Notes under the pieces: generated by a model
Seen by the model: only the letters and a program-made list of their open reading frames with translations
The model's database searches: none
Told to the model about the DNA's origin: nothing
From: Cacajao melanocephalus
Lineage: Eukaryota > Chordata > Mammalia > Primates > Pitheciidae
Assembly (NCBI GenBank): GCA_963573385.1
Contig: CAUYLG010038402.1
Location: forward strand, 62,001-126,000
Length of the DNA: 64,000 nucleotides
Direction of reading: 5' to 3'
Shown: positions 1 to 14,583 of the stretch, piece after piece
Layout of the letters: every line of letters begins with the position of its first letter
Position numbering within the stretch: position 1 is the stretch's first letter
Position numbers and translations under genes: made by a program

Positions 1-285
1 TTGGCCCTGGGTATCTGCTTAGCCCCTGCCTCAAGCCCAGCCTGGTCCAGCCTCATCTGGCTCTGCGGGGGGTGGTGAGAGGCTGGAGGAGAGTGGAGGG
101 GTCTGGGATTGGGGCCAGGCAGCACTGTGTGAGGCCAGAGGTGGCAACTCCTAAAGGGAGAGCAGGAAATCAGGCACTCAGGAGAGCGGGGAGGGTGAGG
201 GTTGCTGGGGGCAGGTGTCTCTGGGGGCAGATGGTGGAGCCCAAATGAACCCCCTAGGTTGTCTGTCCTATCACCCTTGATCCTC
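1..285. other. Low-copy GC-rich stretch, nothing recognised
   Basis: No repeat family, conserved frame or RNA gene is recognisable. The sequence is G-rich on the plus strand. It may be intergenic or intronic; the window gives no way to decide. Confidence 0.5.
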
Positions 286-568
286 TTTGTTTTTTGAGAC
301 AGGGTCTGACTCTTGCTCAGGCTGGAGTGCAGTAACGCCTCACTGCACCTTCAACCTCTTGGGCTCAAGGGATTCTCCCACTTCAGCTCTGAGAGTAGCT
401 GGGACTACAGGTATGCACCACCATGCCTGGCTTATTTCTTAATGTTCTTGTAGAGATGGGGTCTTGCTACATTGCCCAGGCTGGCCTCAAACTTGAGGGC
501 TCAAAGTGATCTTCCTGCTTCCACCTCCCAAGTGTTGAGACTATAGATGTGAGCCAGTGGGCATGGCC
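286..568 (-). mobile_element. Alu SINE, antisense
   Basis: A T-run and GAGACAGGGTCT open the element, and it ends with a degraded GAGCCA head. Many differences from the usual Alu sequence point to an old copy, perhaps AluJ. No clear target-site duplication is visible. Confidence 0.9.
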
Positions 569-1245
569 CCTGGATTCCCTTTGCATGATAGAACTTCAAC
601 CCTTGGAGCCTGTGAGGACCCAGGCAGTATCAGGTCACCATCCACGTTATAGATGAGACCATCTGTAACATCACCATCTATAACACCCCTATCCAGCCTT
701 CAGATGAGATAATAGCTCTGACTGCAAGCTCTCTGACCGTGGCCTAGAGAGGGCATGTGGCTTGCTCAGAAACAGCCTGTTAGGGGCTTCCTCTGGGCCA
801 GAACCCAGACCCCTTGGCTCTTAGTCCAGTGTTCCTCTCCTAACCCAGGCTGCCTTTGGGGGCCTTGGGAGTCTCTCATTTCACTGGGAATGCCTAATGG
901 CGGTTGCCACGTGTTGCCGTTGTTGGTGTATGTAAGTCACTCTTCTGTCCTCATGTCCCCACTCTGTCCTCCTGCCCCTTCTTGGGGGTGGATCCTGCGG
1001 GAGAGGGGGCAGCAGCCAAGCAAGGCCTCACTTCCACTTTTCTATCTGCAGGACCCAGGGCTGGGCATGTTTGGTGCAACAGGCTGGGAATACCCTCCCT
1101 CACCCCACCCTCCCCATTCCTTTTCTCAGAGGCAGTGGGCCAGGGACTGGAGCCTGTGGTGGGCTCCTTTCCCTCAAGCCTTGTGGTGGGCAGCCATTAA
1201 AAGGCAGTAAGGATCCCTCCTCCTGGTAGTCACACCCTCATGTTG
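569..1245. other. Low-copy stretch, no gene supported
   Basis: An open frame of 151 codons lies at 755-1210. It is rich in Trp, Pro and Ser with no recognisable domain, as expected from GC-rich noncoding DNA. No repeat family is recognised. Confidence 0.45.
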
Positions 1246-1662
1246 TCCTCTCCCCTTGAGTGTGGGCTGGATATAGTGAATTGAGTCTAATAAATTGAAT
1301 ACAGTGGAAGTGATGGGATCACTTCTGAGATTAGGTTACAAACAGACTGGCTTCTGTCCTGGGAGCTCTCCCCATCATTCTCTCACTCACCTGAACGCCA
1401 GCTGCCATGTTGTGAGCTCTGGTTGACAGCCAGTGAAGACGTGAGGCCACCAGCAGCCAAGTGCATGAACTTGGAAGTGGTTCCCCTCAGTCTAACGTTC
1501 AGGTGAGACCACAGCCTTGACTGCAACCTCATGAGAGACCCTGGACCAGAGAACCCAGCTTAACTATGCCACAGGAACTGCCGGGTGATAAATGTTTGTT
1601 GTTTCAAGCTGCTAAATTTTGGGGAAACTTGCCACACGGACACAGGTAACTTCAAAAATACC
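1246..1662 (+). mobile_element. MLT1-like (ERVL-MaLR) LTR fragment
   Basis: The 3' part has the MLT1-type ending: an AATAAATG-like stretch, TTGTTGTTT, then a GCTAAATTTTGGGG motif. The middle contains a degenerate CAGCTGCCATGTTGTGAG block known from this group. It is highly diverged and its exact subfamily is not assigned. Confidence 0.6.
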
Positions 1663-1789
1663 TCCCCCCATCACTCCCACCTCCTTGCAGCCATTGACCC
1701 TTCCTCTTCTTCCCCTTCTACCCTTCCTCCCACTCCTGAGACATAAGCAATCATTCTCAATCCCATTCACCTTTTATTGACTGGAGGGT

Positions 1790-1850
1790 TGACCTTGGTG
1801 AAGTCATTTCACCCTCTGGGTTCATTTTCCTCTTGGTTAAAGCTGTTTAC
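1790..1850 (+). mobile_element. MIR fragment, sense
   Basis: It shows the MIR core pattern of 'GACCTTGGTGAAGTCA' followed by a pyrimidine block and a 'TTCCTC..TGGTTAAA' derivative. It is short and old. Confidence 0.5.
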
Positions 1851-1869
1851 TGAATAGTAATAAACTTTC

Positions 1870-2072
1870 CCAGGTGCATGGCTTTTTGCATGCACCAAGA
1901 CTTTCCTGCCTGTTGTCTCATCTTGATCCTCATGACCACTCTGTGACATACTTCAGACAGGTCCACATACTCCCAGATGGTAGATGGACAGACTGAGGCC
2001 CCAAGATGATAGACGGTTTGCTGGAGGACACACAGTGAGGAAACAGCAGAGCCCAGGTTGGACCTGGGTTCC
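1870..2072 (-). mobile_element. MIR, antisense
   Basis: The order of motifs matches reverse-complement MIR: TGATCCTCATGACCACTCTG, GACTGAGGCCCCAAG, GGACACACAGTGAGG and finally GAGCCCAGGTTGG. It lies just after a sense MIR fragment. Confidence 0.7.
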
Positions 2073-2640
2073 CTGGCTCCAGCTGCTGGGACGACAGCGA
2101 TGGCGGTGAAGGTCAGACTTTGCCTGTGGGACACACCATGCCTGCCGTGGCTTCCATGTGGCGTCCCCTCCTGTGCTGCAGGGGTTGGAGAGCTTAACCA
2201 CATTTTCTTGCCGCTAGTGTTTTTGATGGCACAGAAATCCTGCCATCGAATGCACACAGACTAGAATTTGGAACTGAGTTTTGTGGGGAAAGAGGCAGGG
2301 CATGGAGCATCTACGCATGCATTTTGCTGTGTGGATGGTAGCGGAGTGCAGGCATAATTCTGAAGCTGGCAGTTGTAGTGGTGTCTTCCCAATTCCACCG
2401 CTTCCCAAGGGAAGCAGGAGCCCTGGCGTCTTAGCCCAGTTCTGGAGTGTTTTAGGTAGCTTTCCTGGATGCTCAGGCACTTATTAATAATATGCTAAAA
2501 AAAAAAAATCTTTTTTTTCTACTAGCTGGAATGGATTTTGTTGTCTGTCACTGAACTCTGATGATATATCTTGTATACAATATGTGAGACAAGGCCCCGT
2601 GGAAGTTCCAAGTCAGCAACCTGAACTCTCCACCCTCTCT
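2073..2640. other. Low-copy stretch with an A-run next to a T-run
   Basis: No repeat or gene is recognised. An A12-type run and a T8-type run sit side by side at about 2496-2519 and could pair as a small foldback. Confidence 0.4.
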
Positions 2641-2800
2641 GTCAAGAGAGCAAGATCTTTTTTCTCTAAGTATCCATTTATCAGTCCCAGAGGAACTCTG
2701 ATTGGCTGTGCTTGGGCCAGTCATTATCTCTTCGACTAATCACAGTTGCCAGAGAGATGAGATACCAAATCAGTTGGTCAGGTCCAGATCATTTCCTACT
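2641..2800. mobile_element. Possible ancient interspersed repeat
   Basis: The block contains 'CTCTGATTGGCTG' and 'GGGCCAGTCAT', phrases common in old mammalian LTR-like repeats and similar in style to 5110-5445. The family is not identified, so treat this as tentative. Confidence 0.25.
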
Positions 2801-3080
2801 TTTGTGACTAGGCAGGACAGGGCCTGTCCCCAGAAGTGGGATGAGAAAGCTTGGGCACAGACACCACCTACCCCATAGGGAGGAACTATTAGTGAGTGCC
2901 ACATGGGACTACTGTAATAAAGCCCTGAGGGCAGGAGGTTATGACAAGAGTCCCACAGTCCCTGCTCACAGGTGATCATGCATGTTCACCACTAACAGCC
3001 TGGGAAGGACGCACAACTGTCCCCATCTCTACCCCGACAATGCTTTGGGTGGGAAGGGGAAACAGGCTCAGAAGGAATGA

Positions 3081-3379
3081 GGCCGGGCCCCAGTGGCTCA
3101 CGCCTGTAATCCCAGCACTTTGGGAGGCCAAGGTGGGTGGATTGCTTGAGGTCAGGTGTTCAAGTCTAGCCTGGCCAACATGGCAAAACCTCATCTCTAC
3201 TAAAATACAAAAATTAGCTGGACATGGCGGCGGGTGCTGGTAGTCCTACTACTCAGGAGGCTGAGGCAGGAGAATTGCTTGAACCCAGGAGGCGGAGGTT
3301 GCAGTGAGCTGGGGTTGCACCACTGCACTCCAGCCTGGGTGACAGAGCAAGTCTCCGTCTCAAAAAAACAGAAGAAAAT
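3081..3379 (+). mobile_element. Full-length Alu SINE, sense
   Basis: It starts at GGCCGGGCCCCAGTGGCTCA and ends in an A-rich tail at 3361-3379. The 9-bp target-site duplication AAGGAATGA is found at 3072-3080 and 3380-3388, so both ends are intact. Confidence 0.97.
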
Positions 3380-3388
3380 AAGGAATGA

Positions 3389-4900
3389 ATGAGGAGGAGG
3401 CTGAGAGACAGGGAGGGAGATGGGAGTTTGAATCCAGGCCTCCCAGTTCCTCTGCATTGCCGGACCTGGAAGCAGAGAGACTTGAGCCATGTGTGACCCT
3501 GGTGAGAACTCCTGTCTCAAAGCCCCCAGGGGTCCAGTGTGCAGAGCGACAATGACCATGGCTGCCTCTCAGGGCCGCGGTGGAGCCTCGGTGGAACAGT
3601 ATGTGTGTGTGTGAAGACATCTACCCTAGGGCCTAGCCCTGGTAGGAGGGTCCTCCTGGTGCTGGTGGGACTTGATTTTTCGGGGAGGGGAGGAAGAAGG
3701 CAGTGGCCACTGGGCCTTTCAGTGAGGAGGCTTCTGCAGAACAACTTCCCCGTTGCCATAGTGACCAGACTTTCGGGGAGTCAGGCTTATTTTGGAAGTT
3801 GGTCTACACAGCAGCAGCTTTGTTCTGGGTCCTCCTGTCGCAGGCTTTGTCCTGTGGGCCTGTCCCCTGAAGCTTTGGCACAGCGGGTCTGAGCAGGACA
3901 CAACCTGGCCAGGTGGGGCAGGCAGAGGGAGAGGGAGACCCCACAGGCGCCCCCTGCCACCATCCCTAACTTGGCCTTGGAGGTGGAGGCCCGGGTTCCA
4001 GTCCTACCTCTGCTGCAGGCCTGCTGGGTGACCTCTTGGGCCTGTCTGCTTGAGAGGGAAAAGGAGAGGGTACTTTTTGCTGTGCTTCCCACAGTTGAAT
4101 GAAAATGGAGGGAAAATGGCTAGCCCCAACGGGTCCCAGATGGTGTTTGGGCCCCCTGCCCTCCCAGGCCTGGATCCAGCTGTAACAGCCTCCCCACCCA
4201 CAGACCGCCGCGGGCCCCGAAGGCTTCAGGCTCCTGCTTCCTCTGACTTTCCGCAGCTTCCAGGCTTCGCCACCACCTCCACATGCTCTCTGTTATATGT
4301 ACCAGCATCCAGACTCGGAGTTCAGCCTCTTCTTCGGTTTCCACCAAAGCCCTCTCTTATGTGCAAGGCTTTATTGAAAGCTGGGCAGAAGGGGCAGCTG
4401 GGGGCTTCACGTTTTCTCTGAGGGGGCCCTGCTCTTTCTACTCCTTTGCCAGTGCCCACTGCACCCTGCACAGCTCATGAGCCAGGGCTCCTGGCCTTTT
4501 TCCATCTCCCTGGCTTTGTGCCTTCTTCCCTCAATTCCCCCCTTCACTCTTTGCAGAGCTCCTCAGCTCTGCCCAGCCCTGGCTGTCTGCCCCTGGCTCA
4601 CCTTCCCATGTCCAAACCCATCAGGGCAGGGCCAAGGCCATTCTGGCTCAGGACCCTGTCCTAGGAAGGCAGCCTGGCTGTAATCTTATCCCCACTGACC
4701 TTGACAAACACAAATGAGAAGGCACTGGCAACGTGCCCTTGGGATTATGAGGTGGGCAGAAAAGACACTTATCTCTGGGCCTAGAAACCTAAGCTTTGCC
4801 AGGGGGAGAGTCAGTTCGCAGATGAGGATGAAAGGGTGACTTCACAAAGCCAGATGGAGAGAGGACCCAAGACTCAGCCTCACATCACCAGGGCCACCTC
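3389..4900. other. Low-copy GC-rich stretch; one X-box-like site inside
   Basis: No repeat family or supported coding exon is seen over about 1.5 kb. Several overlapping open frames (for example 4050-4421) read as low-complexity Pro/Ser/Leu sequence without domains. A GTTGCCATAGTGAC motif lies at 3752-3765. Confidence 0.45.
3752..3765. promoter_or_regulatory. X-box-like RFX motif
   Basis: GTTGCCATAGTGAC fits the RFX X-box layout: a GTTGCC half-site, a 2-nt spacer and an RGTGAC half-site. A match alone does not show function. Two better matches lie at 15437 and 15528. Confidence 0.4.
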
Positions 4901-5109
4901 CTTGAGAGGACACGAGGAGGCCATTGGGCTGGATCCTCCAGAAATTTATCTGTACACAGCCACAAACTCCTGACTCCTGGGCAGGTTATGAATTGCCTGA
5001 TACCAGCCTGCAGACCAGCCCCAGGAAAATGCTAGGCTCTCTTCTCCCTCTTGCAGGAAGTCCCCATGGTTGGGAGTTGACCACGGCTTAGGTCTAGGGA
5101 ATGCGCAGT

Positions 5110-5445
5110 GCTCTGAACACACTGGGTTTTCTCTGGTCATGTGACCTGACCTGGCCAATCAGAATGCCTCATCCCCTGGCCTAGGGATTGGCTCCTGGTG
5201 GGCACATGACTCAGGCCAGACCAATCAGAGTCTAATGTCATATTTTATTCATGGACACATAAGAGAGGTTCTCTCACTTTCCATAGGATTGTGGGGTGGC
5301 ATAGCAGAGTTGGGCGGGCCATCAGCCATCATCATGCCATGTAGACAGAGCCTACCTGGAAATGAAACTGATAACGCTGAGGAAACAGCTGAGAGATGGA
5401 ATGACAGTCTTGAGAATCTTTGAAACCCTGGATCCAGCTAAGCCT
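5110..5445. mobile_element. Probable ancient LTR-type repeat, family not assigned
   Basis: It contains phrases typical of old mammalian LTR-like repeats: GGCCAATCAGA, GGGCACATGACTCAGGCCAG, ACCAATCAGAG and the terminal CTGGATCCAGCTAAGCCTG. The ordered set suggests a single diverged element. Confidence 0.4.
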
Positions 5446-5674
5446 GAAGGCAGTTCTGCTTTGTGAATTTATTTGTACATCTGCAAATAGATTTCCCTTC
5501 AGTTAGGGTGGGTTGGGCTCCTGACCTTGTAACTGAAAGGTTCCCGATGATCAGAAAGAGGAGATGAGGGAGAGAAAGAGGAAGGGTTACAGGAAGGGCC
5601 AGATCTTGCCATGGGCCGGGGGGTGTCACAACGGGGACCCTGGGGACCCGTTGGTCCCTTATCCAGATCTGACC

Positions 5675-5792
5675 CATTGTGAGAGTTGCCTGGGCAGCTT
5701 GTTAAAAACTGGTGCTGGTTTAGTGGGCCTGAGACCTACGCATCTGCATGTCCACAAGCTTCCCAGAGGACTCTGATACCAGCCAGGTTGGA
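5675..5792 (-). mobile_element. MER5-like hAT-Charlie MITE fragment, antisense
   Basis: The motifs GTTGCCTGGGCAGCTTGTTAAAA, GGGCCTGAGACC, ATCTGCAT and TTCCCAGAGGACTCTGAT follow the order of antisense MER5. The terminal inverted repeats are not preserved. Confidence 0.55.
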
Positions 5793-6104
5793 AAGTGTCA
5801 ATCTAGTCCTAGCCTTTCACATTTTAGTGAGGGAGACAAGCCCAGAGGAGATGAGGAGTGACTAGTCCCGGGACACACAGCAAGTTCGTGGTAATGCCCA
5901 GCCTGTTGTTTCCCACTGTCCTCTTCGTCTTTCTATTCACCACCTCTGGGCCGAGGGCAAGGAAGGGAAAGGGTAAAGATCTTCCAGGCAGAAGGACCCA
6001 GGCACGGACCATTGTCTCCTAGGGAACCCCATCCCTACCTTTCAGGCAGATGCCAAACAGGTTTGTGTAAATAACCCTGCTCTTAGTCTGGGAACTGCTG
6101 CTTG

Positions 6105-6752
6105 TCTGACATCCATCCATCTATCCACCCACATATCCATCCATTCACCCACATATTCATCCACCCACTCACATATTTATTTATCCATCCACCCTCCCAC
6201 ATATTCATCTATCCATCTGCCCACATATCCATTCATCCACCCACCCACCCACATATTCATCCATCCATCCATCCATCCATCCACCCACATATTCATGCAT
6301 CCATTCATCCATCCATCCATCCACCCACATATTCATCCATCCATCCATCCACCCACATATCATCCATGAATCCACCCACATATTCATCCATGAATCCACC
6401 CACATATTCATCCGTTTACCTTATCACATATCCATCCATCCACCCACATATCCATTCATCCATCTATCCATCCATCCACCCACATATTCATCCATCCATC
6501 CATCTATCCATCCATCCATCCATCCATCCACCCACATAGTCATGCATGCATCCATCCATCCATCCATCCATCCATCCACCCACATATTCACCCATCCGTC
6601 CATCCACCCACATATTCATCCATGAATCCACCCACATATTCATCCATTTACCTTATCACATATCCATCCATCCACCCACATATCCATTCATCCATCTATC
6701 CATCCATCCACCCACATATTCACCCATCCATCCATCCATCCATCCATCCAAC
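6105..6752. repeat. (CCAT)n-type satellite with higher-order repeat
   Basis: About 650 bp of imperfect CCAT units carry a regular CCACCCACATAT variant every few units. A segment of about 116 bp containing the unusual GTTTACCTTATCACATATCC phrase occurs twice, 232 bp apart (ending near 6500 and 6735). The long in-frame Ser-Ile-His-Pro reading follows from the 12-bp period and is not a gene. Confidence 0.97.
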
Positions 6753-6861
6753 AACTACTGAACACAATGTGTAACTGGAACAAACCAGTTAATGTAACAA
6801 ACTTAGGTTATCTTCTTCCCTCCTTCCCTCTCTGTTTTCATCCTTCCACCCCCACTCTGTC

Positions 6862-7030
6862 TTTTGGGGAAGAACACTAGGAATTGGAAATCTTAGGTTC
6901 AAATGCTGCCTCTACTGCTTACTAGCTCTGTGAAGTTGGGCAGTTAATTTTTCTAAACATCTCTGAAACCCATTTTCCCCATTTGAAAAGTGGGGATGCT
7001 AGTACTTTGCAGGACTGTCATAAAGATACA
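6862..7030 (+). mobile_element. MIR, sense
   Basis: It shows the MIR order: AGGTTCAAATGCTGCCTCTAC, TTACTAGCTCTGTGA, TTGGGCAG, CCCCATTTGAAAAGTGGGGAT and a GGACTGTCATAAAGAT end. It is moderately diverged. Confidence 0.85.
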
Positions 7031-8265
7031 ACAGTCTGCTCGGAGCAGAGGCGGCACACGGGGTATTGGCTGCACCCTCCTTCCTTATACATTGATTGCA
7101 GAGCAACATGGAAATGAACATGAAAAGAACACGAAAGGGAACATGAAAGGAAGAAAGAAAAAAGAATCGTCTAGAATCCCAACAGTTTTCTTAAGTTTGC
7201 CCACTGTCAATTTTCCATTTCTCTCCAGTCCAAATTCACACGCAGACATCATTTTTACACACTTGTAATCTATTGTATGTGCAGTGTGGGGTCCCCTAAC
7301 ATCATCTCATGATACTTAGACTTTTAAAGAATCTTTGAGTAGGTCCTGTGATAAAGGATGTTAGTGAAAAAAGTCATGAGAAATGGGGACTTGGCTTAGA
7401 GAAAGAAGCCTGAGCCAGGTCAAGAGGCCCCCCTGGGGCTGTGGAAGCATGCAGACGGTCCCTTAGGGAGTGGTGTTGGAAACAGCCTTCAGCCAGCCAC
7501 ATGACTTCTCTGGATCTCCCATCTCTGAAATGGGAGCATTGAACTGGCTGATCCTTGAAGCCCCTTGAGGCTCTGGGGTCCTAGGGAGTATGTGACCCGT
7601 GAACTGACTGAAGTATTTTAGGTATGCCAGGTGCTACCAGGGATGAGAGGGCAGGAGGTACGGACCCTGCCTTCTGTGTCCTTACAGTCATCTTGGGGCC
7701 ATAACTTCAGGGCAGAAAACCCCATTCAAGGACAGGATATAAGGAAGAACAGTATAGCCTTCTCCTGCAGCAATGCAAACTACGTTCAAGCCTAATCCTG
7801 TCCCAGGTGGCCAGAGTGGAACTTGTGCTTTCAGAGGATCTGAGGAAGGCAGGAGCTGGTCTAGAGGCAGGGATGCATCTTCCTTGCCTCAGTGTTCCCC
7901 GAGTCCAGTAAAAAGTAAGATCCCAGTGAGTGTGTGGTGAGGGGACCTTGAGTCCAAGATGGGCCCTGCCCAGGAATGTGCTGGGAGAGGGGTTTGTGCA
8001 GAAGTGCCTGGAAAGCTCCCTCGGGGAGGCAGGAGAAGGCACTGGGCTACAAAGCCCAGGGGACATGACCACTGTCTCCATCATAGTTACAGGATGCTAT
8101 ATAGAAGACGGATTAGATGTGTGCTGGTGGCCCAGAGGTAGGGCTGAGGCCAGTGGAAGGAGTGAGCTAAGGGTGGGCTCAGCTCAGGGAGGACAGTCTT
8201 GCGCTCACGTGCTCTCAGTTTGGAGACTAGAGCAGCAGATGCTAGCAGGCTCGCTGGCTGCCCCC
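7031..8265. other. Mostly low-copy stretch
   Basis: No supported gene is seen. A weak MIR-like phrase lies at 7495-7570 (ACTTCTCTGGATCTCCCATC, TGAAATGGGAGCA). The 219-codon open frame at 7930-8589 runs on into MIR and L2 sequence, so it is not credible as a gene. Confidence 0.45.
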
Positions 8266-8267
8266 AC

Positions 8268-8450
8268 CCCGTCTACAGGCACCGTGCTGAGCACTCTTCT
8301 GTGTCAGCACCTATTATCTCTCACACAGCCCCACAGAGTAGGTTATTCCCTTGTGCTCATTTTACAGGTGTGGAAACTGAGGCTCAGAGAGGCTAAGTCA
8401 CATATTAGGAAGTGGAGTGGGTGGGATTGGAACCCAGGCAGTGGGCATCC
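8268..8450 (-). mobile_element. MIR, antisense
   Basis: It has clear reverse-complement MIR features: CATTTTACAGGTGTGGAAAC, TGAGGCTCAGAGAGGCTAAG and GGGATTGGAACCCAGGCAGT. It spans most of the element. Confidence 0.88.
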
Positions 8451-8529
8451 CGGCAGTGGGGGTATGTGGGCAGAGGTGAAGAGGGATGGAAGGGCAGAGG
8501 ACTGGGCGAGGTGGTTCCTGAGCCCCTGT

Positions 8530-8725
8530 GGCTTTAGTGGTTTATCAGGGAGGGCTCCCTGGAAGAGGCGCCCTTCAGCTAAACCCTGAAGGCTGGGAAG
8601 GATCGATGGAGAGGAGCAGCACAGGTGTCCCAGGCCAGGGACGTGATAAGCACAAAAGGCCTGGAGGTGGGAATGTGGCATGGGTGTGAAGGTGAGGCTG
8701 GGAGCAGTGGACGTGGCTAGAACTG
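8530..8725 (-). mobile_element. L2 fragment, antisense
   Basis: The phrases GGGCTCCCTGGAAGAGG, AACCCTGAAGGCTGGG and GCACAAAAGGCCTGGAGGTG match the antisense L2 segment also seen at 60991-61500. It is old and interrupted. Confidence 0.6.
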
Positions 8726-8819
8726 CCTAAAGGAGATCCAAAGCCGCAAACTGGGCCTCTTGCTCTGGTTCAGAAGCCCCTTCCCAATGGCCAGCCCGCA
8801 TGTGACAACAGCATCCCAC

Positions 8820-9165
8820 TGGGGTCCCTCCCTCTGTCCTTCCACCTTCCCCTGTTCCCTTCCAACTCCTCGCCAATCTGGTCGAATCTAAATCTGATCA
8901 AGCTACTCCCTCAGGAACCTCCCATGGCTCCCCATTGCCCAAGGAGAAAGTCCATGCTCTTCTTCTTGGCATTGTACCTGACTGTCCTGTCCTTCACCCC
9001 ATGGCCCCATCTGCCACCCCTTGTCACCCGTGTACCTTATGCTCCAGTGCCAGCAGAAAGCTCACCACCTGCAGACACACTGCTGGGTCGCTGCCTGTTG
9101 AGCTCTGCTTGCATGGTGGGTTCCTCTGTCTGTGCTTCTTTCTCTGCTCTTCGGCCTAGGGGGCT
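8820..9165 (+). mobile_element. L2 3' region, sense
   Basis: AATCTGATCAAGCTACTCCC, CATGGCTCCCCATTGCCCAA, GGAGAAAGTCCATGCTCTT and CTTATGCTCCAGTGCC follow the sense order of the L2 3' end. It lies just upstream of an antisense MLT1. Confidence 0.8.
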
Positions 9166-9189
9166 GACATCTATGGATGGAGGAGTGGT

Positions 9190-10643
<1,454 letters not shown>

Positions 10644-10724
10644 CCAAGGGGAAAAATTTGTGCAAGGGTTTCCTCTCAGGGCCACGTCAGGGCTGCACCT
10701 ACCTCACCCTGGTCTGGCCTGTGA

Positions 10725-10990
<266 letters not shown>

Positions 10991-11133
10991 CTGTGTGGGC
11001 AGGGGATGGGGGAAGCCGCCTTGCTGGCACAGGTCTGGGAGTGTGCTGGAGATGGGCAGATAATGGCCATCGTAATAACTGAAGATCATGGCTGTGATGA
11101 GCGTCACCATCAAAAATGAGGCAGAGGCTAGGC

Positions 11134-11276
11134 ATGCCCGGCTAATTTTTGTATTTTTAGTAGAGACAGGGTTTCACCATGTTGGCCAGCTGGTCTCAAA
11201 CTCCTGACCTCAAGTAATCTGCCCTCCTCAGCCTCCCAAAGTGTTGGGATTACAGGCGCGAGCCACCGTACCTGGC
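11134..11276 (-). mobile_element. Partial Alu, antisense
   Basis: Only the segment from CCCGGCTAATTTTTG to GAGCCACCGTACCTGGCC is present, about 140 bp. It overlaps in Alu coordinates with the copy ending at 10990, so it is a separate fragment and not a continuation. Confidence 0.9.
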
Positions 11277-11419
11277 CCTGCATTTGACTAAGCTTTGAAG
11301 ATGTTTTGACATTTGATCCTTTTCAGTTGAGTGGATACTGTTACTGGTACCCGATACCCAGAAATTTGGAGTGACCACCCAGACGGTAGTTCTCAATCAT
11401 GTCATACTGCAACTTGTGT

Positions 11420-11525
11420 TCTCTGAGGTCAGCGACACTGTGTCTGGTTTATGTCCGCATCTTCCTGCTGCGCCCAGTGCTTGACACATAGTGGGCATCG
11501 CATCCATATTTACAGAGTGAGTGGA
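11420..11525 (+). mobile_element. L2 3' end fragment, sense
   Basis: GTGCTTGACACATAGTGGGC preceded by GTCTGGTTTATGTCCGCATC resembles the extreme 3' end of L2. It is short. Confidence 0.45.
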
Positions 11526-11534
11526 TCAGTCTGT

Positions 11535-11720
11535 ATCCGTTCAGCAAACACTTCTCTGTGCCAGGCTCTTAACTGAGCACTGGAACAAATCATCCCTACA
11601 AAAAACTCAGTGTAATGATGGATAAGGTCTGTGCGTTCTCCTCTGGTGGGCATATATGAATTTAACGGAAGCAACATTTTGAGCAAAAGGAACAAAGCAA
11701 CCCTAATAAGGACATATCAG
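11535..11720 (-). mobile_element. L2 3' end fragment, antisense
   Basis: GTTCAGCAAACACTTCTCTG and TGCCAGGCTCTTAACTGAGC match the start of antisense L2. The rest is strongly diverged. Confidence 0.45.
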
Positions 11721-13190
<1,470 letters not shown>

Positions 13191-13984
13191 TTGAGACTGT
13201 GATTTTAAGCAAGGAAATGTCTATTTCCTATAGGAAAGACCTCTCTGAGGTGGGGGCATTTAAGTAAAGTCCTGTATGGACTGTGAGTGGCTATTGAGGG
13301 AAGAATGTTCTGCGTGGCAGAGACTAGGGTTGAAGTTCCTGGAAGGAAGAGGCTGGGTGGATTTGAGGAGAACGAGGCCCAGCAGCAGGCATGCAACTGA
13401 AGGGCCAGCAGGCAGGGGCTGCCCCACCTGAGTGTGAAGAGGAGAGCGGTTCAGACACAGAAGCAGCAATCCTGCCGCTCAGAGGAGCTGTGGATGTTGA
13501 GTCTGCAGACCTGTTCCAACCCCTTGGCCATTGTGAGCTTTGGACGCATCCCCTAACACTTCCAAACTGTGGTTTTTCTCCTCTGGAAGGTGGACAGGCA
13601 AGGCAGTCATGCCTCTACCTCCCAAGCTCACCTCCTCCCTCCTCCTCTTCTTCTACATGCTTTTAAGGGGCTACCTGTCTGTCCTGTGCTGCGCAGACTG
13701 ATATTGATGATACCCAAACAGATATTGATGATGCCAGTGAAGGAGCAGTCCCAGGGACACGCCTGGCCTCCCTGCCCCATTTCCCCTGTGTGTGGTCTGG
13801 GCCCAAGCCCCTCTCCCCATCCTGCACCCTCACCAGTGGTCAGGCCCAGAGCCCAGCGAAGCCAGGCTGTGGGAAGTGGGGAGTAGAACAGAAAGAATGG
13901 GTAGATGTTGGTTCCCCTTCCTTCTCTCCTCCCAGTGGCGACTTGGGGACGGATCCCGAGGTTTCCGTGGTTGGGCCATGGGCT
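13191..13984. other. Low-copy stretch, nothing recognised
   Basis: No repeat or gene is recognised. It contains a short tandem (GATATTGATGATRCC twice, about 13700-13735) that looks like a simple slippage duplication. Confidence 0.4.
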
Positions 13985-14138
13985 GAGGAGATGGGAAAGG
14001 GGCTGTAGGAGCCGTATGAGCCTAGGTGAGCTGTCTGACCTCAGATTTGTTCTCATCAGCAGAATGGGGATAATGGAATCCGCCTCCTGAGACTGTCATG
14101 AGAATTAGATGAGGGATTTTGAAAAGAACATGGCTAAC
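13985..14138 (+). mobile_element. MIR, sense
   Basis: The motifs CTGTCTGACCTCAGATTTG, CAGAATGGGGATAATGGAA and GACTGTCATGAGAATTAGAT appear in MIR order. Confidence 0.7.
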
Positions 14139-14144
14139 GGTTGA

Positions 14145-14285
14145 ATTCCGGAGAGGCTGCTTCCTCTCTGGGCGACCTTACTCCACCTCTCTGAACTGGA
14201 GTTTCCCAATCTGCAAAACAGGGGAATGAAAACTGCCTTCTGGGGCTGCTGGTATTACATGAGACCGTGCCTAGAAAGTCCCCTC
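14145..14285 (+). mobile_element. MIR, sense, second copy
   Basis: CCTCTCTGAACTGGAGTTTC, CAATCTGCAAAACAGGGGAAT and GCTGGTATTACATGAGA give a second MIR directly after the first. Confidence 0.65.
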
Positions 14286-14288
14286 AGG

Positions 14289-14583
<295 letters not shown>

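Noticed and set aside
6105..6752. Regularly spaced repeats resembling a CRISPR array
   Set aside because: Units are a degenerate tetranucleotide with no fixed repeat/spacer alternation, and the DNA is primate.
6102..6761. Long open frames rich in Ile-His-Pro-Ser (145 and 71 codons) and Trp-Met-Asp on the other strand
   Set aside because: They follow from the 4-bp/12-bp period of the CCAT satellite; no start context, domain or conservation supports a gene.
7930..8589. 219-codon open frame, the longest non-satellite frame
   Set aside because: It runs through MIR and antisense L2 sequence and has no recognisable domain.
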